Below, one piece after another: positions 1 to 10,100 of a stretch of DNA of 64,000 nucleotides. Each line of letters begins with the position of its first letter. The first letter of the stretch is position 1. Made by a program: the position numbers and the translations under genes. Under the pieces are notes generated by a model. That model was not told where the DNA came from, did no database searches, and worked only from the letters and a program-made list of their open reading frames with translations. The stretch spans positions 58,111 through 122,110 of the forward strand of contig JAPDFW010000137.1 in the NCBI GenBank assembly GCA_028826165.1. Direction: 5' to 3'. This stretch comes from Anaeramoeba ignava (lineage: Eukaryota > Metamonada > Anaeramoebidae).

Positions 1-120
1 TAAATTTTAATTTTAAATTTAATTTTAATTTTAATTTTAAATTTTAATTTTAATTTTAATTTTAATTTTAATTTTAATTTTAATTTTAATTTTAATTTTA
101 ATTTTAATTTTAATTTTAAT
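1..120. repeat. (TTTTAA)n hexamer tract, intron of the phosphatase gene
   Basis: Nearly pure TTTTAA hexamers with occasional single-base slips. The tract lies just downstream of the donor at 142 of the phosphatase gene, so it is read as the start of its next intron. No coding potential. Confidence 0.8.
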
Positions 121-142
121 ATTCAAATTGATAAAGAATTAC

Positions 143-3100
143 CTTCAGGATCACTCCAAAGTAAATCACACATTGCACCTTCATGTGGAACTTCTAATTT
201 TCTATCAATTACTTGAATCTAAATTTTCATTAAAATAATTTTTGTTTTTAAATAATTTTTGTTTTTAAATAATTTTCATTAAAATAAATTGAATTTTCTT
301 TTTTGATAAATTTACTTGATCAATTGTTGAAACTGAAGGAGATAAACCACCATGAACACAGAAAATTTCTCCTCCAACAAGAGCAGCTAATGGAAGATAA
401 TCAAAAACTTCAGTACAATATCTCCAAACATTTGCATTAGTATATCTTCTTAAACACTCTTCATAAAATCCATAAACCTTTTTTAATTTTAATTTTAAAT
501 ATTATTTTAATTTTAATTATAAATTATAATTTTAAATTTAATTTTAATTTTTATTTCAATTTTAATTATAAATTATAATTTTAATTTTAATTTTAATTTT
601 AATTTTAATTTTAATTTTAATTTTAATTTTAATTTTAATTTTTATTTTAATTTTAATTTTAATTTTAATTTTAATTTTAATTTTAATTTTAATTTTAATT
701 TATTTTAATTTTAATTTTAATTTTAAATTTAATTTTAATTTTAATTTTAATTTAATTTTAATTTTAATTTTAATTTTAATTTTAATTTTAATTTTAATAT
801 AATTATAATTTTTATTATAATTCTAATTTGAATAAATTTACTTGAGTAATTTGTCTACTTTCGTGATTTCCTCTAAGTAAGTAAATTCGATCAGGGTAAC
901 GAACTTTAAGAGCAAGAAGTAATAAAAAGGTTTCAAGAGAAAAATAACCACGATCAACATAATCTCCCATAAAAAGATATTTTGTTTTTGGACAAAAACC
1001 CCCAATTTTAAATAATTCTTGTAAATCATAAAATTGTCCATGAATATCTCCACAAATCTAATCAATTTAATTATAAATTTAATTATAAATTTTATTATAA
1101 ATTTTATTATAAATTTAATTATAAATTTAATTATAAATTTAATTATAAATTTAATTATAAATTTAATTATAAATTTAATTATAAATTTAATTATAAATTT
1201 AATTATAAATTTAATTATAAATTTAATTATAAATTTAATTATAAATTTAATTATAAATTTAATTATAAATTTAATTATAAATTTAATTATAAATTTAATT
1301 ATAAATTTAATTATAAATTTAATTATAAATTTAATTATAAATTTAATTATAAATTTAATTATAAATTTAATTATAAATTTAATTATAAATATAATTATAA
1401 ATTTAATTATAAATATAATTATAAATTTAATTATAAATATAATTATAAATTTAATTATAAATTTAATTATAAATATAATTATATATATAATTATAAATTT
1501 AATTATAAATTTAATTATAAATTTAATTATAAATATAATTATAAATTTAATTATAAATAAAATTTAATTATAAATTAAATTATAAATTTAATTATAAATT
1601 TAATTATAAATTTAATTATAAATTTAATTATAAATTTAATTATAAATATAAATATAATTTAATTATAAATTTAATTATAAATTTAATTATAAATTTAATT
1701 ATAAATTTTATTATAAATTTAATTATAAATTTAATTATAAATTTAATTATAAATTTAATTATAAATTTAATTATAAATTTAATTATAAATTTAATTATAA
1801 ATTTAATTATAAATTTAATTATAAATTTAATTATAAATTTAATTATAAATTTAATTATAAATTTAATTATAAATTTAATTATAAATTTAATTATAAATTT
1901 AATTATAAATTTAATTATAAATTTAATTATAAATTTAATTATAAATTTAATTATAAAATTTAATTATAAATTTAATTATAAATTTAATTATAAATTTAAT
2001 TATAAATTTAATTATAAATTTTATTATAAATTTAATTATAAATTTAATTATAAATTTAATTATAAATTTAATTATAAATTTAATTATAAATTTAATTATA
2101 AATTTAATTATAAATTTAATTATAAATTTAATTATAAATTTAATTATAAATTTAATTATAAATTTAATTATAAATTTAATTATAAATTTAATTATAAATT
2201 TAATTATAAATTTAATTATAAATTTAATTTAATTATAATTATAAATTTAATTATAAATTTAATTATAAATTTTAATTATAAATTTAATTATAAATTTAAT
2301 TATAAATTTAATTATAAATTTAATTATAAATTTAATTATAAATTTAATTATAAATTTAATTATAAAATTTAATTATAAATTTAATTATAAATATAATTAT
2401 AAATATAATTATAAATTTAATTATAAATTTAATTATAAATTTAATTATAAATTTAATTATAAATTTAATTATAAATTTAATTATAAATTTAATTATAAAT
2501 TTAATTATAAATTTAATTATAAATTTAATTATAAATTTAATTATAAATTTAATTATAAATTTTAATTATAAATTTAATTATAAATTTAATTATAAATTTA
2601 ATAATTATAAATTTAATTATAAATTTAATTATAAATTTAATTATAAATTTAATTATAAATTTAATTATAAAATTTAATTATAAATTTAATTATAAATTTG
2701 ATTATAAATTTAATTATAAATTTAATTATAAATTTAATTATAAATTTAATTATAAATTTAATTATAAATTTAATTATAAATTTAATTATAAATTTAATTA
2801 TAAATTTTAATTATAAATTTAATTATAAATTTAATTATAAATTTAATTATAAATTTAATTATAAATTTAATTATAAATTTAATTATAAATTTTATTATAA
2901 ATTTAATTATAAATTTAATTATAAATTTAATTATAAATTTAATTATAAATTTAATTATAAATTTAATTATAAATTTAATTATAAATTTAATTATAAATTT
3001 AATTATAAATTTAATTATAAATTTAATTATAAATTTGATTATAAATTTAATTATAAATTTAGTTATAAATTTAATTATAAATTTGATTATTTGGGTTTTT

Positions 3101-3254
3101 TAAAATATACAGTAATTGGAGGATCAAGATAAATTAGATTTCCATCATCAAGAAGAACTTCTTGAGCTTTGATACATAATTTTTTAACTTCATTTTCTGA
3201 AAGTAATTCTCTTTTATAAAGTTTTTCAATTTGAATATCTATTTGACTTGACAT
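143..3254 (-). CDS. PP2A/PP4-type serine/threonine protein phosphatase catalytic subunit (3' part beyond window)
   Basis: Metal-dependent PPP-family phosphatase. Four exons splice cleanly on the minus strand: 3111-3254 (48 codons from the ATG at 3254), 842-1057, 316-477 and 143-218; every junction is GT-AG and keeps frame. Exon 2 carries the metal-site motifs GDIHG, GDYVDRG and RGNHES, and exon 3 carries CVHGGLSP. The phrase [16 protein letters not shown] and [15 protein letters not shown] are typical of the PP2A/PP4/PP6 branch; the N-terminus ([19 protein letters not shown]) is closer to PP4/PP2A than to PP1. The C-terminus, including any YFL methylation tail, lies outside the window. The donor at 142 implies another intron. 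The first intron is over 2 kb of 12-bp repeat, which would hide the gene from simple ORF calling. PP2A versus PP4 is not settled. Confidence 0.93.
478..841. repeat. (TTTTAA)n-filled intron 2 of the phosphatase gene
   Basis: Between the donor at 841 (GTAAAT on the minus strand) and the acceptor just before 477. Most of the interval is TTTTAA hexamers with small variants. The exons on both sides are conserved phosphatase sequence, which fixes the borders. Confidence 0.85.
1058..3110. repeat. 2,053-bp intron made of a 12-bp satellite
   Basis: A nearly perfect tandem array of a 12-mer (AATTTAATTATA, any phase), about 165 copies, with rare one-base variants and slips, running from exon 1 to exon 2 of the phosphatase gene. 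GT is at 3110 and AG at 1058 on the minus strand. On the plus strand the array is open as an Ile-Asn-Leu repeat, which is not a gene. Confidence 0.93.
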
Positions 3255-3510
3255 TTTAAAAAGGGATTTTTTTTTCTTGTTCTTTTTTTTTTTTATTTTT
3301 TTTTTTAAATTGATTTTTTTTTTATAGAAATAGAAATAGAAATAGAAAATGGAAACAAACAAAAAAAAAACACAAAAAAGGAAAAAACTTATTCTAACGT
3401 AATTAGAAAAATGAAAAAAAAAAATTAAAAAAAAAATTTAATTAAAACTTAAAAAAAAGAGAAAAGAAAAAAAATTTTTATTTTTCTCCTTTTATTTTTT
3501 TTTCTCCTTT

Positions 3511-3780
3511 TTATTTTTCTAATTCATTTTCTGAACTTAAAATTTCTTCCATAAAATCTTCATCTAAACAACAATTTTCATTTTGGAATTCATTTTGATT
3601 TTCATTTTCATTTTCATCTATATTAATATCAAAATTTAAATCTTGAATTTGATCTGAAATATTTTTTTGGATTAAATTTTTTTTCTTTTTAGAAATTTTT
3701 AGTTTTTTTGTTTTTTGATTAAAAGAATTATCATTATTTATCAATTGAAGATCATCATCAAAAAAATCAAAAGAATCAAT
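3511..3780 (-). CDS. Acidic Asn/Glu-rich C-terminal segment, possibly the tail of the upstream zinc-finger gene
   Basis: The minus strand is open here and ends in a non-repetitive acidic stretch (CCLDEDFMEEILSSENELEK at the C-terminus) preceded by a Lys-rich patch and SFDFFDDD. It has no convincing start of its own: upstream it runs straight into an Asn/Gln repeat. No GT donor exists in the repeat, so it cannot be spliced from the zinc-finger gene as written. The simplest reading is that it is the true C-terminus of that gene, separated by repeat-length errors; a short independent gene is possible. Function not recognised. Confidence 0.45.
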   Translation of the reverse strand: MDSFDFFDDDLQLINNDNSFNQKTKKLKISKKKKNLIQKNISDQIQDLNFDINIDENENENQNEFQNENCCLDEDFMEEILSSENELEK

Positions 3781-4292
3781 TTTAATTTGATTTTTGATTT
3801 TGATTTTAATTTGATTTTGATTTTGATTTTGATTTTGATTTTTATTTTTAATTTGATTTTGATTTTGATTTTGATTTTGATTTTGATTTTGATTTTGATT
3901 TTTAATTTGATTTTGATTTTGATTTTTAATTTTGATTTTGATTTTTAATTTGATTTTGATTTTTGATTTTGATTTTGATTTTGATTTTGATTTTGATTTT
4001 CATTTTGAATTTGATTTTGATTTTGATTTTGATTTTGATTTTGATTTTGATTTTGATTTTGATTTTGATTTTGATTTTGATTTTTAATTTGATTTTGATT
4101 TTGATTTTTAATTTGATTTTTAATTTTCATTTTCATTTTTGATTTTTGATTTTGATTTTATTTTTCATTTTGAGATTTTGATTTTGATTTTCATTTTGAT
4201 TTTGATTTTCATCTTTTATCTTTTTATCTTTTTATCTTTTTCAAAAATCTTTATCTTTTTATTTTTTTATTTTTATGTTTCTTTTTATCTTT
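3781..4292 (-). repeat. Coding-style (AATCAA)n / Lys-rich low-complexity tract
   Basis: On the minus strand this is an Asn-Gln repeat (hexamer AATCAA) followed by AAAGAT-type Lys/Asp repeats joining the zinc-finger reading frame. Several slips change frame. The hexamer matches those inside real genes of this window (Gln/Asn codons, no stops), not the TTTTAA type of introns, which suggests it is or was coding. Confidence 0.6.
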
Positions 4293-5931
4293 TTATCTTT
4301 TTTGTTTTTTATCTTTTTTATCTTTTTTATCTTTTTTATGTTTATGTTTATGTTTATCTTTATCTTTATCTTTATGTTTATTTTTATGTTTGTCTTTATC
4401 TTTTTCTTTCTTGTGTTTATGTTTATCTTTTTCTTGATTTTCATCAATTTGAATAATTTCATATTTTGGTTCATTTTTATCATTTTCTTTTAATTCTAAA
4501 TCATGGAATTTCTTTTTATGAAGCGATAAAGTTGATAAATAACTAAACAATTTCCCACAAAATAGACACTTATATCTAATGCCTTTATGAACAGCATTGA
4601 TATGAGCATTAAGAGAAGACAAAGTTGCAAATGAAGAATTACAATCTTTATGATTGCAAACATAAACCTTTCGATTGAGCTCATGAACTTGGGAATGATT
4701 TTTTAAATTTCTTTTTGAATTAAATTTCTTTCCACAAACATCACATTCATATTGCAAGGCATGAAATTCTTTAATATGTCTTTGAAGCTCGTTAAATTTC
4801 AAGAAACTCAATCCACATTCACCACAAATATGAGTTTTTTCTTTAGTATGAACAGAACGAATATGTCTTTTGAGTTGTGAAGGGTAATCAAAGCACATCC
4901 CACATCCTTCATAGGTACATTGATAGGGTTTCTTTCCTGTATGGATAGCTTTGTGACGAATCAATTGATTTTTTTTGACGAATCTTGCTTGGCATCCAGG
5001 AAAGTCACATTGATATTTTTCTTTTTTGTGAACGTTATTGATGTGCCGAGTTAATTTTTCTTTTCGGAAATATTTTTTATTACATCCTTCATAAGGACAT
5101 GAATATTTTTTCTCTCTGTCTTCTTTGTGTGTTTCCATGTGGTTTTGTAAGTGATCTTTTCTCTTGAATTTCTTGTTGCATCCTGGAAATGGACATTCAA
5201 ATTTCCTTTCGTTTGTATGTGTTGTCATGTGTCGATTTAATCTTGATTGTTTAGTAAATTCTGATCCACAAATTGGACATTCAATTATTTTTCTTTTTTT
5301 GCGTGAATTTTTTGAATTTTTTCTATTTGATTTTCTATTTGATTTTCTATTTGATTTTCTATTTTGATTTTCTATTTTGTTTTCTATTTTGTTTTGTAAA
5401 TTGTTTTGTAAATTGTTTTTGTAAATTGTTTTCTATTTGATTTTCTATTTGATTTTGTAAATTGTTTTGTAAATTGTTTTGTAAATTGTTTTTTAAATTG
5501 TTTTGTAAATTGTTTTCTATTTTGTTTTCTATTTTGTTTTCTAAATTGTTTTGTAAATTGTTTTGTAAATTGTTTTGTAAATTGTTTTGTAAATTGTTTT
5601 CTATTTCATTTTCTAATTTGTTTTGTAAATTGTTTTCTATTTGATTTTCTATTTGATTTTCTATTTTGTTTTCTAAATTGTTTTGTAAATTGTTTTCTAT
5701 TTTGTTTTCTAAATTGTTTTCTATTTTGTTTTCTATTTTGTTTTTTAAATTGTTTTCTAAATTATTTTGTAAATTGTTTTCTATTTCATTTTCTATTTTG
5801 TTTTCTATTTTGTTTTCTATTTTGTTTTCTATTTTGTTTTGTAAATTGTTTTGTAAATTGTTTTCTATTTTGTTTTCTAAATTGTTTTCTATTTCATTTT
5901 CTAAATTGTTTTCTATTTGATTTGCTTGCAT
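4293..5931 (-). CDS. GTF3A: TFIIIA-like protein with nine C2H2 zinc fingers
   Basis: Nine C2H2 fingers in a row, read from about 5283 down to 4500; finger 1 is CPICGSEFTKQSRLNRHMTTH. TFIIIA also has nine fingers, and the resemblance is closest at fingers 6-8: an ECGLSF finger, then CDVCGKKF, then the VHELNRKVYVC linker, close to TFIIIA's CDVC and HEKERTVYLC region. TFIIIA binds the 5S rRNA gene promoter and 5S RNA for Pol III; that role is inferred. A His/Lys/Asp-rich basic tail follows. Upstream is an Asn-rich repeat from the ATG at 5931 (NNLEN, NKIEN, NNLQN units). It is out of frame with the fingers by +1 at a T5 run (5416-5420), where its neighbours have T4. The only ATG in the finger frame (5228) falls inside finger 1, so the upstream start is preferred and a one-base insertion assumed. 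Confidence 0.72.
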
Positions 5932-6025
5932 AGAAAAGTTTTTTGTTTTGAAAAAAAAAATGAAAAAAAATTTTTTTAATTTTTTTAATTTTTTTAATTT
6001 TATTTTTTTTGTTTTATTTTTGTTA
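5932..6025. promoter_or_regulatory. Bidirectional promoter region between TFIIIA-like and PIGL genes
   Basis: The two genes start back to back. Taking the minus-strand ATG at 5931 and the plus-strand ATG at 6026 leaves 94 bp of T- and A-runs. If the first plus-strand ATG (5948) is used, only 16 bp separate the start codons. No recognisable motif beyond homopolymer runs. Confidence 0.45.
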
Positions 6026-6817
6026 ATGAATTACAAAATTTTCTTCTTTCTTTTTTGGATATTAACACCTTTTATTATTTATTATTCAATTAATCTCTTT
6101 CATTTTAATGAAAAACAAATTCAAAAACTTTCAAATAATTACAATTTAAAATCAAAAAAAGTTCTTTTAATTTTTGCTCATCCAGATGATGAATGTATGT
6201 TTTTCGGGACAACAATTCAAATTCTAGAGAAAAATGGATTTGAAATTCATTGGCTATGTTTATCAACAGGAAACTATAGAAATCAAGGCGAAAAACGAAA
6301 AATTGAACTTTTGGAAAGTGGAACAATTTTTAATATCCCAAAAAACAAAATTCACATTTACGATCACCCTCAAATCCAAGACGGATATCCTTTTAATGAA
6401 TCCCTTATCGCGGAAATAATTGAGAATGAAATAGATTCTCTTGATATAAACTTTATAATAACATTCGATGAAAATGGAATTTCAAATCATAAAAATCACA
6501 TTTCAATTTTTAATTCAATACAGAAAGTTTTAGAACACAGAAATAATAACAAAATCCCTGGCAAATCATTGTTGGTTTTGAAATTGAAAACTGTTTCTGT
6601 TTTTAGAAAATATCTCTCCTTTTTAGACTTTTTTTTGGATCAATTAAAATGTTTGTTTTTTAATAATAAGAACCATTTTTCAATCACTTTTTTTTCTCTT
6701 CCTTTTCAATCAATTCAAGCAATGCTCCAACATAAATCTCAATTAGTTTGGTTTAGATATCTTTATGTTATTTTTTCTCGTTATATGTTTTTAAATACAT
6801 TAGAATTGATTGAATAA
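6026..6817 (+). CDS. PIGL: N-acetylglucosaminyl-phosphatidylinositol de-N-acetylase
   Basis: Second enzyme of GPI-anchor synthesis, removing acetate from GlcNAc-PI on the cytoplasmic face of the ER. An N-terminal hydrophobic segment (FFFLFWILTPFIIYY) is followed by the LIFAHPDDE metal-binding motif, then LCLSTGNYRNQGEKRKIEL, ITFDENGISNHKNH (second His cluster) and the C-terminal QHKSQLVWFR block seen in PIG-L/GPI12. Length from this ATG is 263 aa, close to PIG-L. An in-frame ATG at 5948 would add 26 residues encoded by T-runs that look like 5' leader, so the downstream start is preferred. It diverges from the TFIIIA-like gene. No breaks. Confidence 0.93.
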   Translation: MNYKIFFFLFWILTPFIIYYSINLFHFNEKQIQKLSNNYNLKSKKVLLIFAHPDDECMFFGTTIQILEKNGFEIHWLCLSTGNYRNQGEKRKIELLESGTIFNIPKNKIHIYDHPQIQDGYPFNESLIAEIIENEIDSLDINFIITFDENGISNHKNHISIFNSIQKVLEHRNNNKIPGKSLLVLKLKTVSVFRKYLSFLDFFLDQLKCLFFNNKNHFSITFFSLPFQSIQAMLQHKSQLVWFRYLYVIFSRYMFLNTLELIE

Positions 6818-7139
6818 AATTTAAAATTTAAAATTTAAAATTTAAAATTTAAAAAGCAAAACCGTTAAAATTTAAAGTTAAAAATTAAAATTAAAATTTT
6901 TGGATTGTTCTTGTTTTTATTTTTAGATAAGATTTCTTTTAAAAAAAAAATTTTTTTTTCTCTTTTTTTCTTTTTTTTTTTTTAATAAAAAACCAAAAAA
7001 AACAAACAAAAAAACAAACAAAAACAAACAAAAACAAACTTAGAAGAAAATTTACAAAAATTTTTTTTCATTCTTTTTTTTTTCATTTTTTTTTATTCTT
7101 ATTAAATTTTTTTTTTTATTATTCAATTTTTTTTTTATT
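6818..7139. other. Intergenic spacer, A/T runs only
   Basis: Short AAATTT and AAACA repeats then long T-runs leading to the ATG at 7140. Presumably the 3' end of PIGL and the promoter of the RhoGEF gene. I see no gene or specific site. Confidence 0.6.
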
Positions 7140-10100
7140 ATGACTCATTCTTTATTAGAAAAACAACATTTACAAACTAAACAAGAATTATCAATTCAAC
7201 CCAAACTTTCAAAATTCTCACAAAACAACCAAATAAAAGAAATTTCAAACCTTGAAACTCAACAAGCAAATAAACTTGAAAATAAACAAGTAACCCAACT
7301 TGAAAATAAACAAGAAAAAAAACTCGAAAATACGAACAAAAAACCTAAACCAATTCCAAATCCAAAACCAAAACAATTTCAAAATTTAAATTCAAAACAA
7401 AATAAACCAAAAACTAAAAAAAAACCAATTCCAAATCCAAAACCAAAACAATTCCAAAACCTAAAATTAAATCAAAATGAAATTAAAAATGAAAATCAAA
7501 TTGAAAATCAAAATCAAAATCAAAATCAAAATCTATTTGAAAATGAAAAAGAAAAAGATAATCAAAATCAAAATAAAAATCAAAATCAAAATCAAAATAA
7601 AAATCAAATTGAAAATCAAAATGAAAATCAAAATCAAAATCAAAATCAAAATCAAAATCAAAATCAAAATCAAAATGAAAATGAAAATCAAAAATCAAAC
7701 CGAATCCAAAAACCAAAACCAAATCGATTCCAAAAACTCAATCCAAATAGATTTAAACATTTAAAACAAAATCCAGATCGATTTAAAAATTTAAAAGAAA
7801 ATCGATTTCAAAATCAATTTAGCAACCTAAAATCAAACCCGAATACAAATATAAATCAAAATCAAAATCAAAATCAAAATCGAAATCGAAATCAAAATAA
7901 AAATCTAAAATCAAAACCAAAATCAAAAATAAATCCTAATCTAAAGCCATCTCAATTCAAAAATAAAAATAAAAATAAAAATAAAAATGAAATTAAAAAT
8001 GAAATTAAAAATAATAAAAATCAAATTGAAAATCAAAATCAAAATAAAAATAAAAATAAAAATGAAAATGAAAATCAAATTGAAAATCAAAATGAAAATA
8101 AAATTGAAAATGAAAATCAAATTGAAAATCAAATTGAAAATGAAAATAAAATTGAAAATAAAATTGAAATTGAAAATCAAATTAAAAATGAAAATGAAAA
8201 TAAAATTGAAATTAAAAATGAGATTAAAAATGAAAATCAAATTGAAAATCAAAATCAAAATAAAATTGAAAATCAAAATCAAAATGAAAATAAAATTGAA
8301 AATGAAAATGAAAATCAAATTGAAAATCAAATTGAAAATGAAAATCAAAATCAAAATGAAAATAAAATTGAAAATCAAAATCAAAATGAAAATAAAATTG
8401 AAAATCAAAATCAAAATGAAAATAAAAATGAAAATAAAATTGAAAATCAAATTGAAAATCAAAATGAAAATAAAAATAAAAATGAAAATGAAAATAAAAT
8501 TGAAAATCAAATTGAAAATAAAATTGAAAATCAAATTGAAAATAAAATTGAAAATCAAAATGAAAATGAAAATAAAAATGAAAATGAAAATGAAAATAAA
8601 ATTGAAAATGAAAATAAAATTGAAAATGAGAATGGAAATCAGATTGAAAATTTACTCAAAATTCCAAATGAATGGATTTTAATGTTTCCTAAACCAAATA
8701 AAAAACCAGATGTTTATGTTGAAAAAGTACTTTATCCCCCACAAAAATTATTAGATAATTCATCAAACGATGTAATTGAACGTAATGCTTTTGATCCTTT
8801 TACTCAAAATCCTCAATCTAATACTGATTCATTTTTTGGTTTGAACAATCAAGAATTAAAAAATAATAAAGAATTAAATGAATCAAAAGATAATCAAGAA
8901 TTAAATCAATCAAAAGATAATAAAGAATTAAATCAATTAAAAGATAATAATGAATCAAAAGATAATAAAGAATTAAATCAATTAAATGATTCAAAAGAAT
9001 TAAATCAATTAAAAGATAATAAAGAATTAAATCAATCAAATGATTCAAAAGAATTAAATCAATTAAAAGATAATAATGAATCAAAAGATAATAAAGAATT
9101 AAATCAATTAAAAGATAATAAAGAATTAAATCAATCAAAAGATAATAATGAATTAAATCAATTAAAAGATAATAAAGAATTAAATCAATTAAAAGATAAT
9201 AAAGAATTAAATCAATTAAAAGATAATAAAGAATTAAATCAATCAAAAGATTCAAAAGAATTAAATCAATCAAAAGATAATAAAGAATTAAATCAATCAA
9301 ATGATTCAAAAGAATTAAATCAATTAAAAGATAATAATGAATCAAAAGATAATAATGAATTAAATCAATCAAAAGATAATAAAGAATTAAATCAATCAAA
9401 AGATAATAAAGAATTAAATCAATCAAATGATTCAAAAGAATTAAATCAATTAAAAGATAATAATGAATCAAAAGATAATAATGAATTAAATCAATCAAAA
9501 GATAATAAAGAATTAAATCAATCAAAAGATAATAAAGAATTAAATCAATTAAAAGATAATAAAGAATTAAATCAATCAAAAGATAATAATGAATTAAATC
9601 AATTAAAAGATAATAAAGATTTAAATGAATCAAAAGATAATAAAGAATTAAATCAATCAAAAGATAATAAAGAATTAAATCAATTAAATGATTCAAAAGA
9701 TTTAAATCAATTAAAAGATAATAAAGAATTAAATCAATTAAATGATTCAAAAGAATTAAATCAATCAAAAGATAATAAAGAATTAAATCAATCAAAAGAT
9801 AATAAAGAATTAAATCAATCAAATGATAAAAAGAATTAAAAATAAGATTCAAAAGATAAAAAGAATTAAATCAATTAAATGAATCAAAAGATAATAAAGA
9901 ATTAAATCAATCAAAAGATAATAAAGAATTAAATCAATCAAAAGATAATAATGAATTAAATCAATCAAAAGATAATAAAGAATTAAATCAATTAAAAGAT
10001 AATCAAGATTTAAATCAATTAAAAGATAATAAAGAATTAAATCAATTAAATGATTCAAAAGATTTAAATCAATCAAAAGATAATAAAGAATTAAATGAAT

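Noticed and set aside
838-1065. Minus-strand open frame starting MIRFVEIF
   Set aside because: Wrong frame of phosphatase exon 2; the adjacent frame gives the perfect GDIHG/GDYVDRG/GNHE motifs.
1034-1567. Long open frame of Ile-Asn-Leu repeats on the plus strand
   Set aside because: It is the antisense reading of a 12-bp satellite inside a proven intron; pure period-12 translation with no unique sequence.
4259-4493. Phe/Ile/Leu-rich small ORFs on the plus strand opposite the His/Lys tail
   Set aside because: They are complements of AAAGAT/CATAAA repeats coding the basic tail of the zinc-finger protein.
7941-8558. Ile-Phe-Asn and other hydrophobic repeat frames opposite Asn/Glu-coding tracts (also 3715-3948, 13387-14121, 31000-31394, 37718-37937)
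   Set aside because: Antisense or off-frame shadows of AATCAA/AATGAA hexamers; they only repeat two residues and have no start context.
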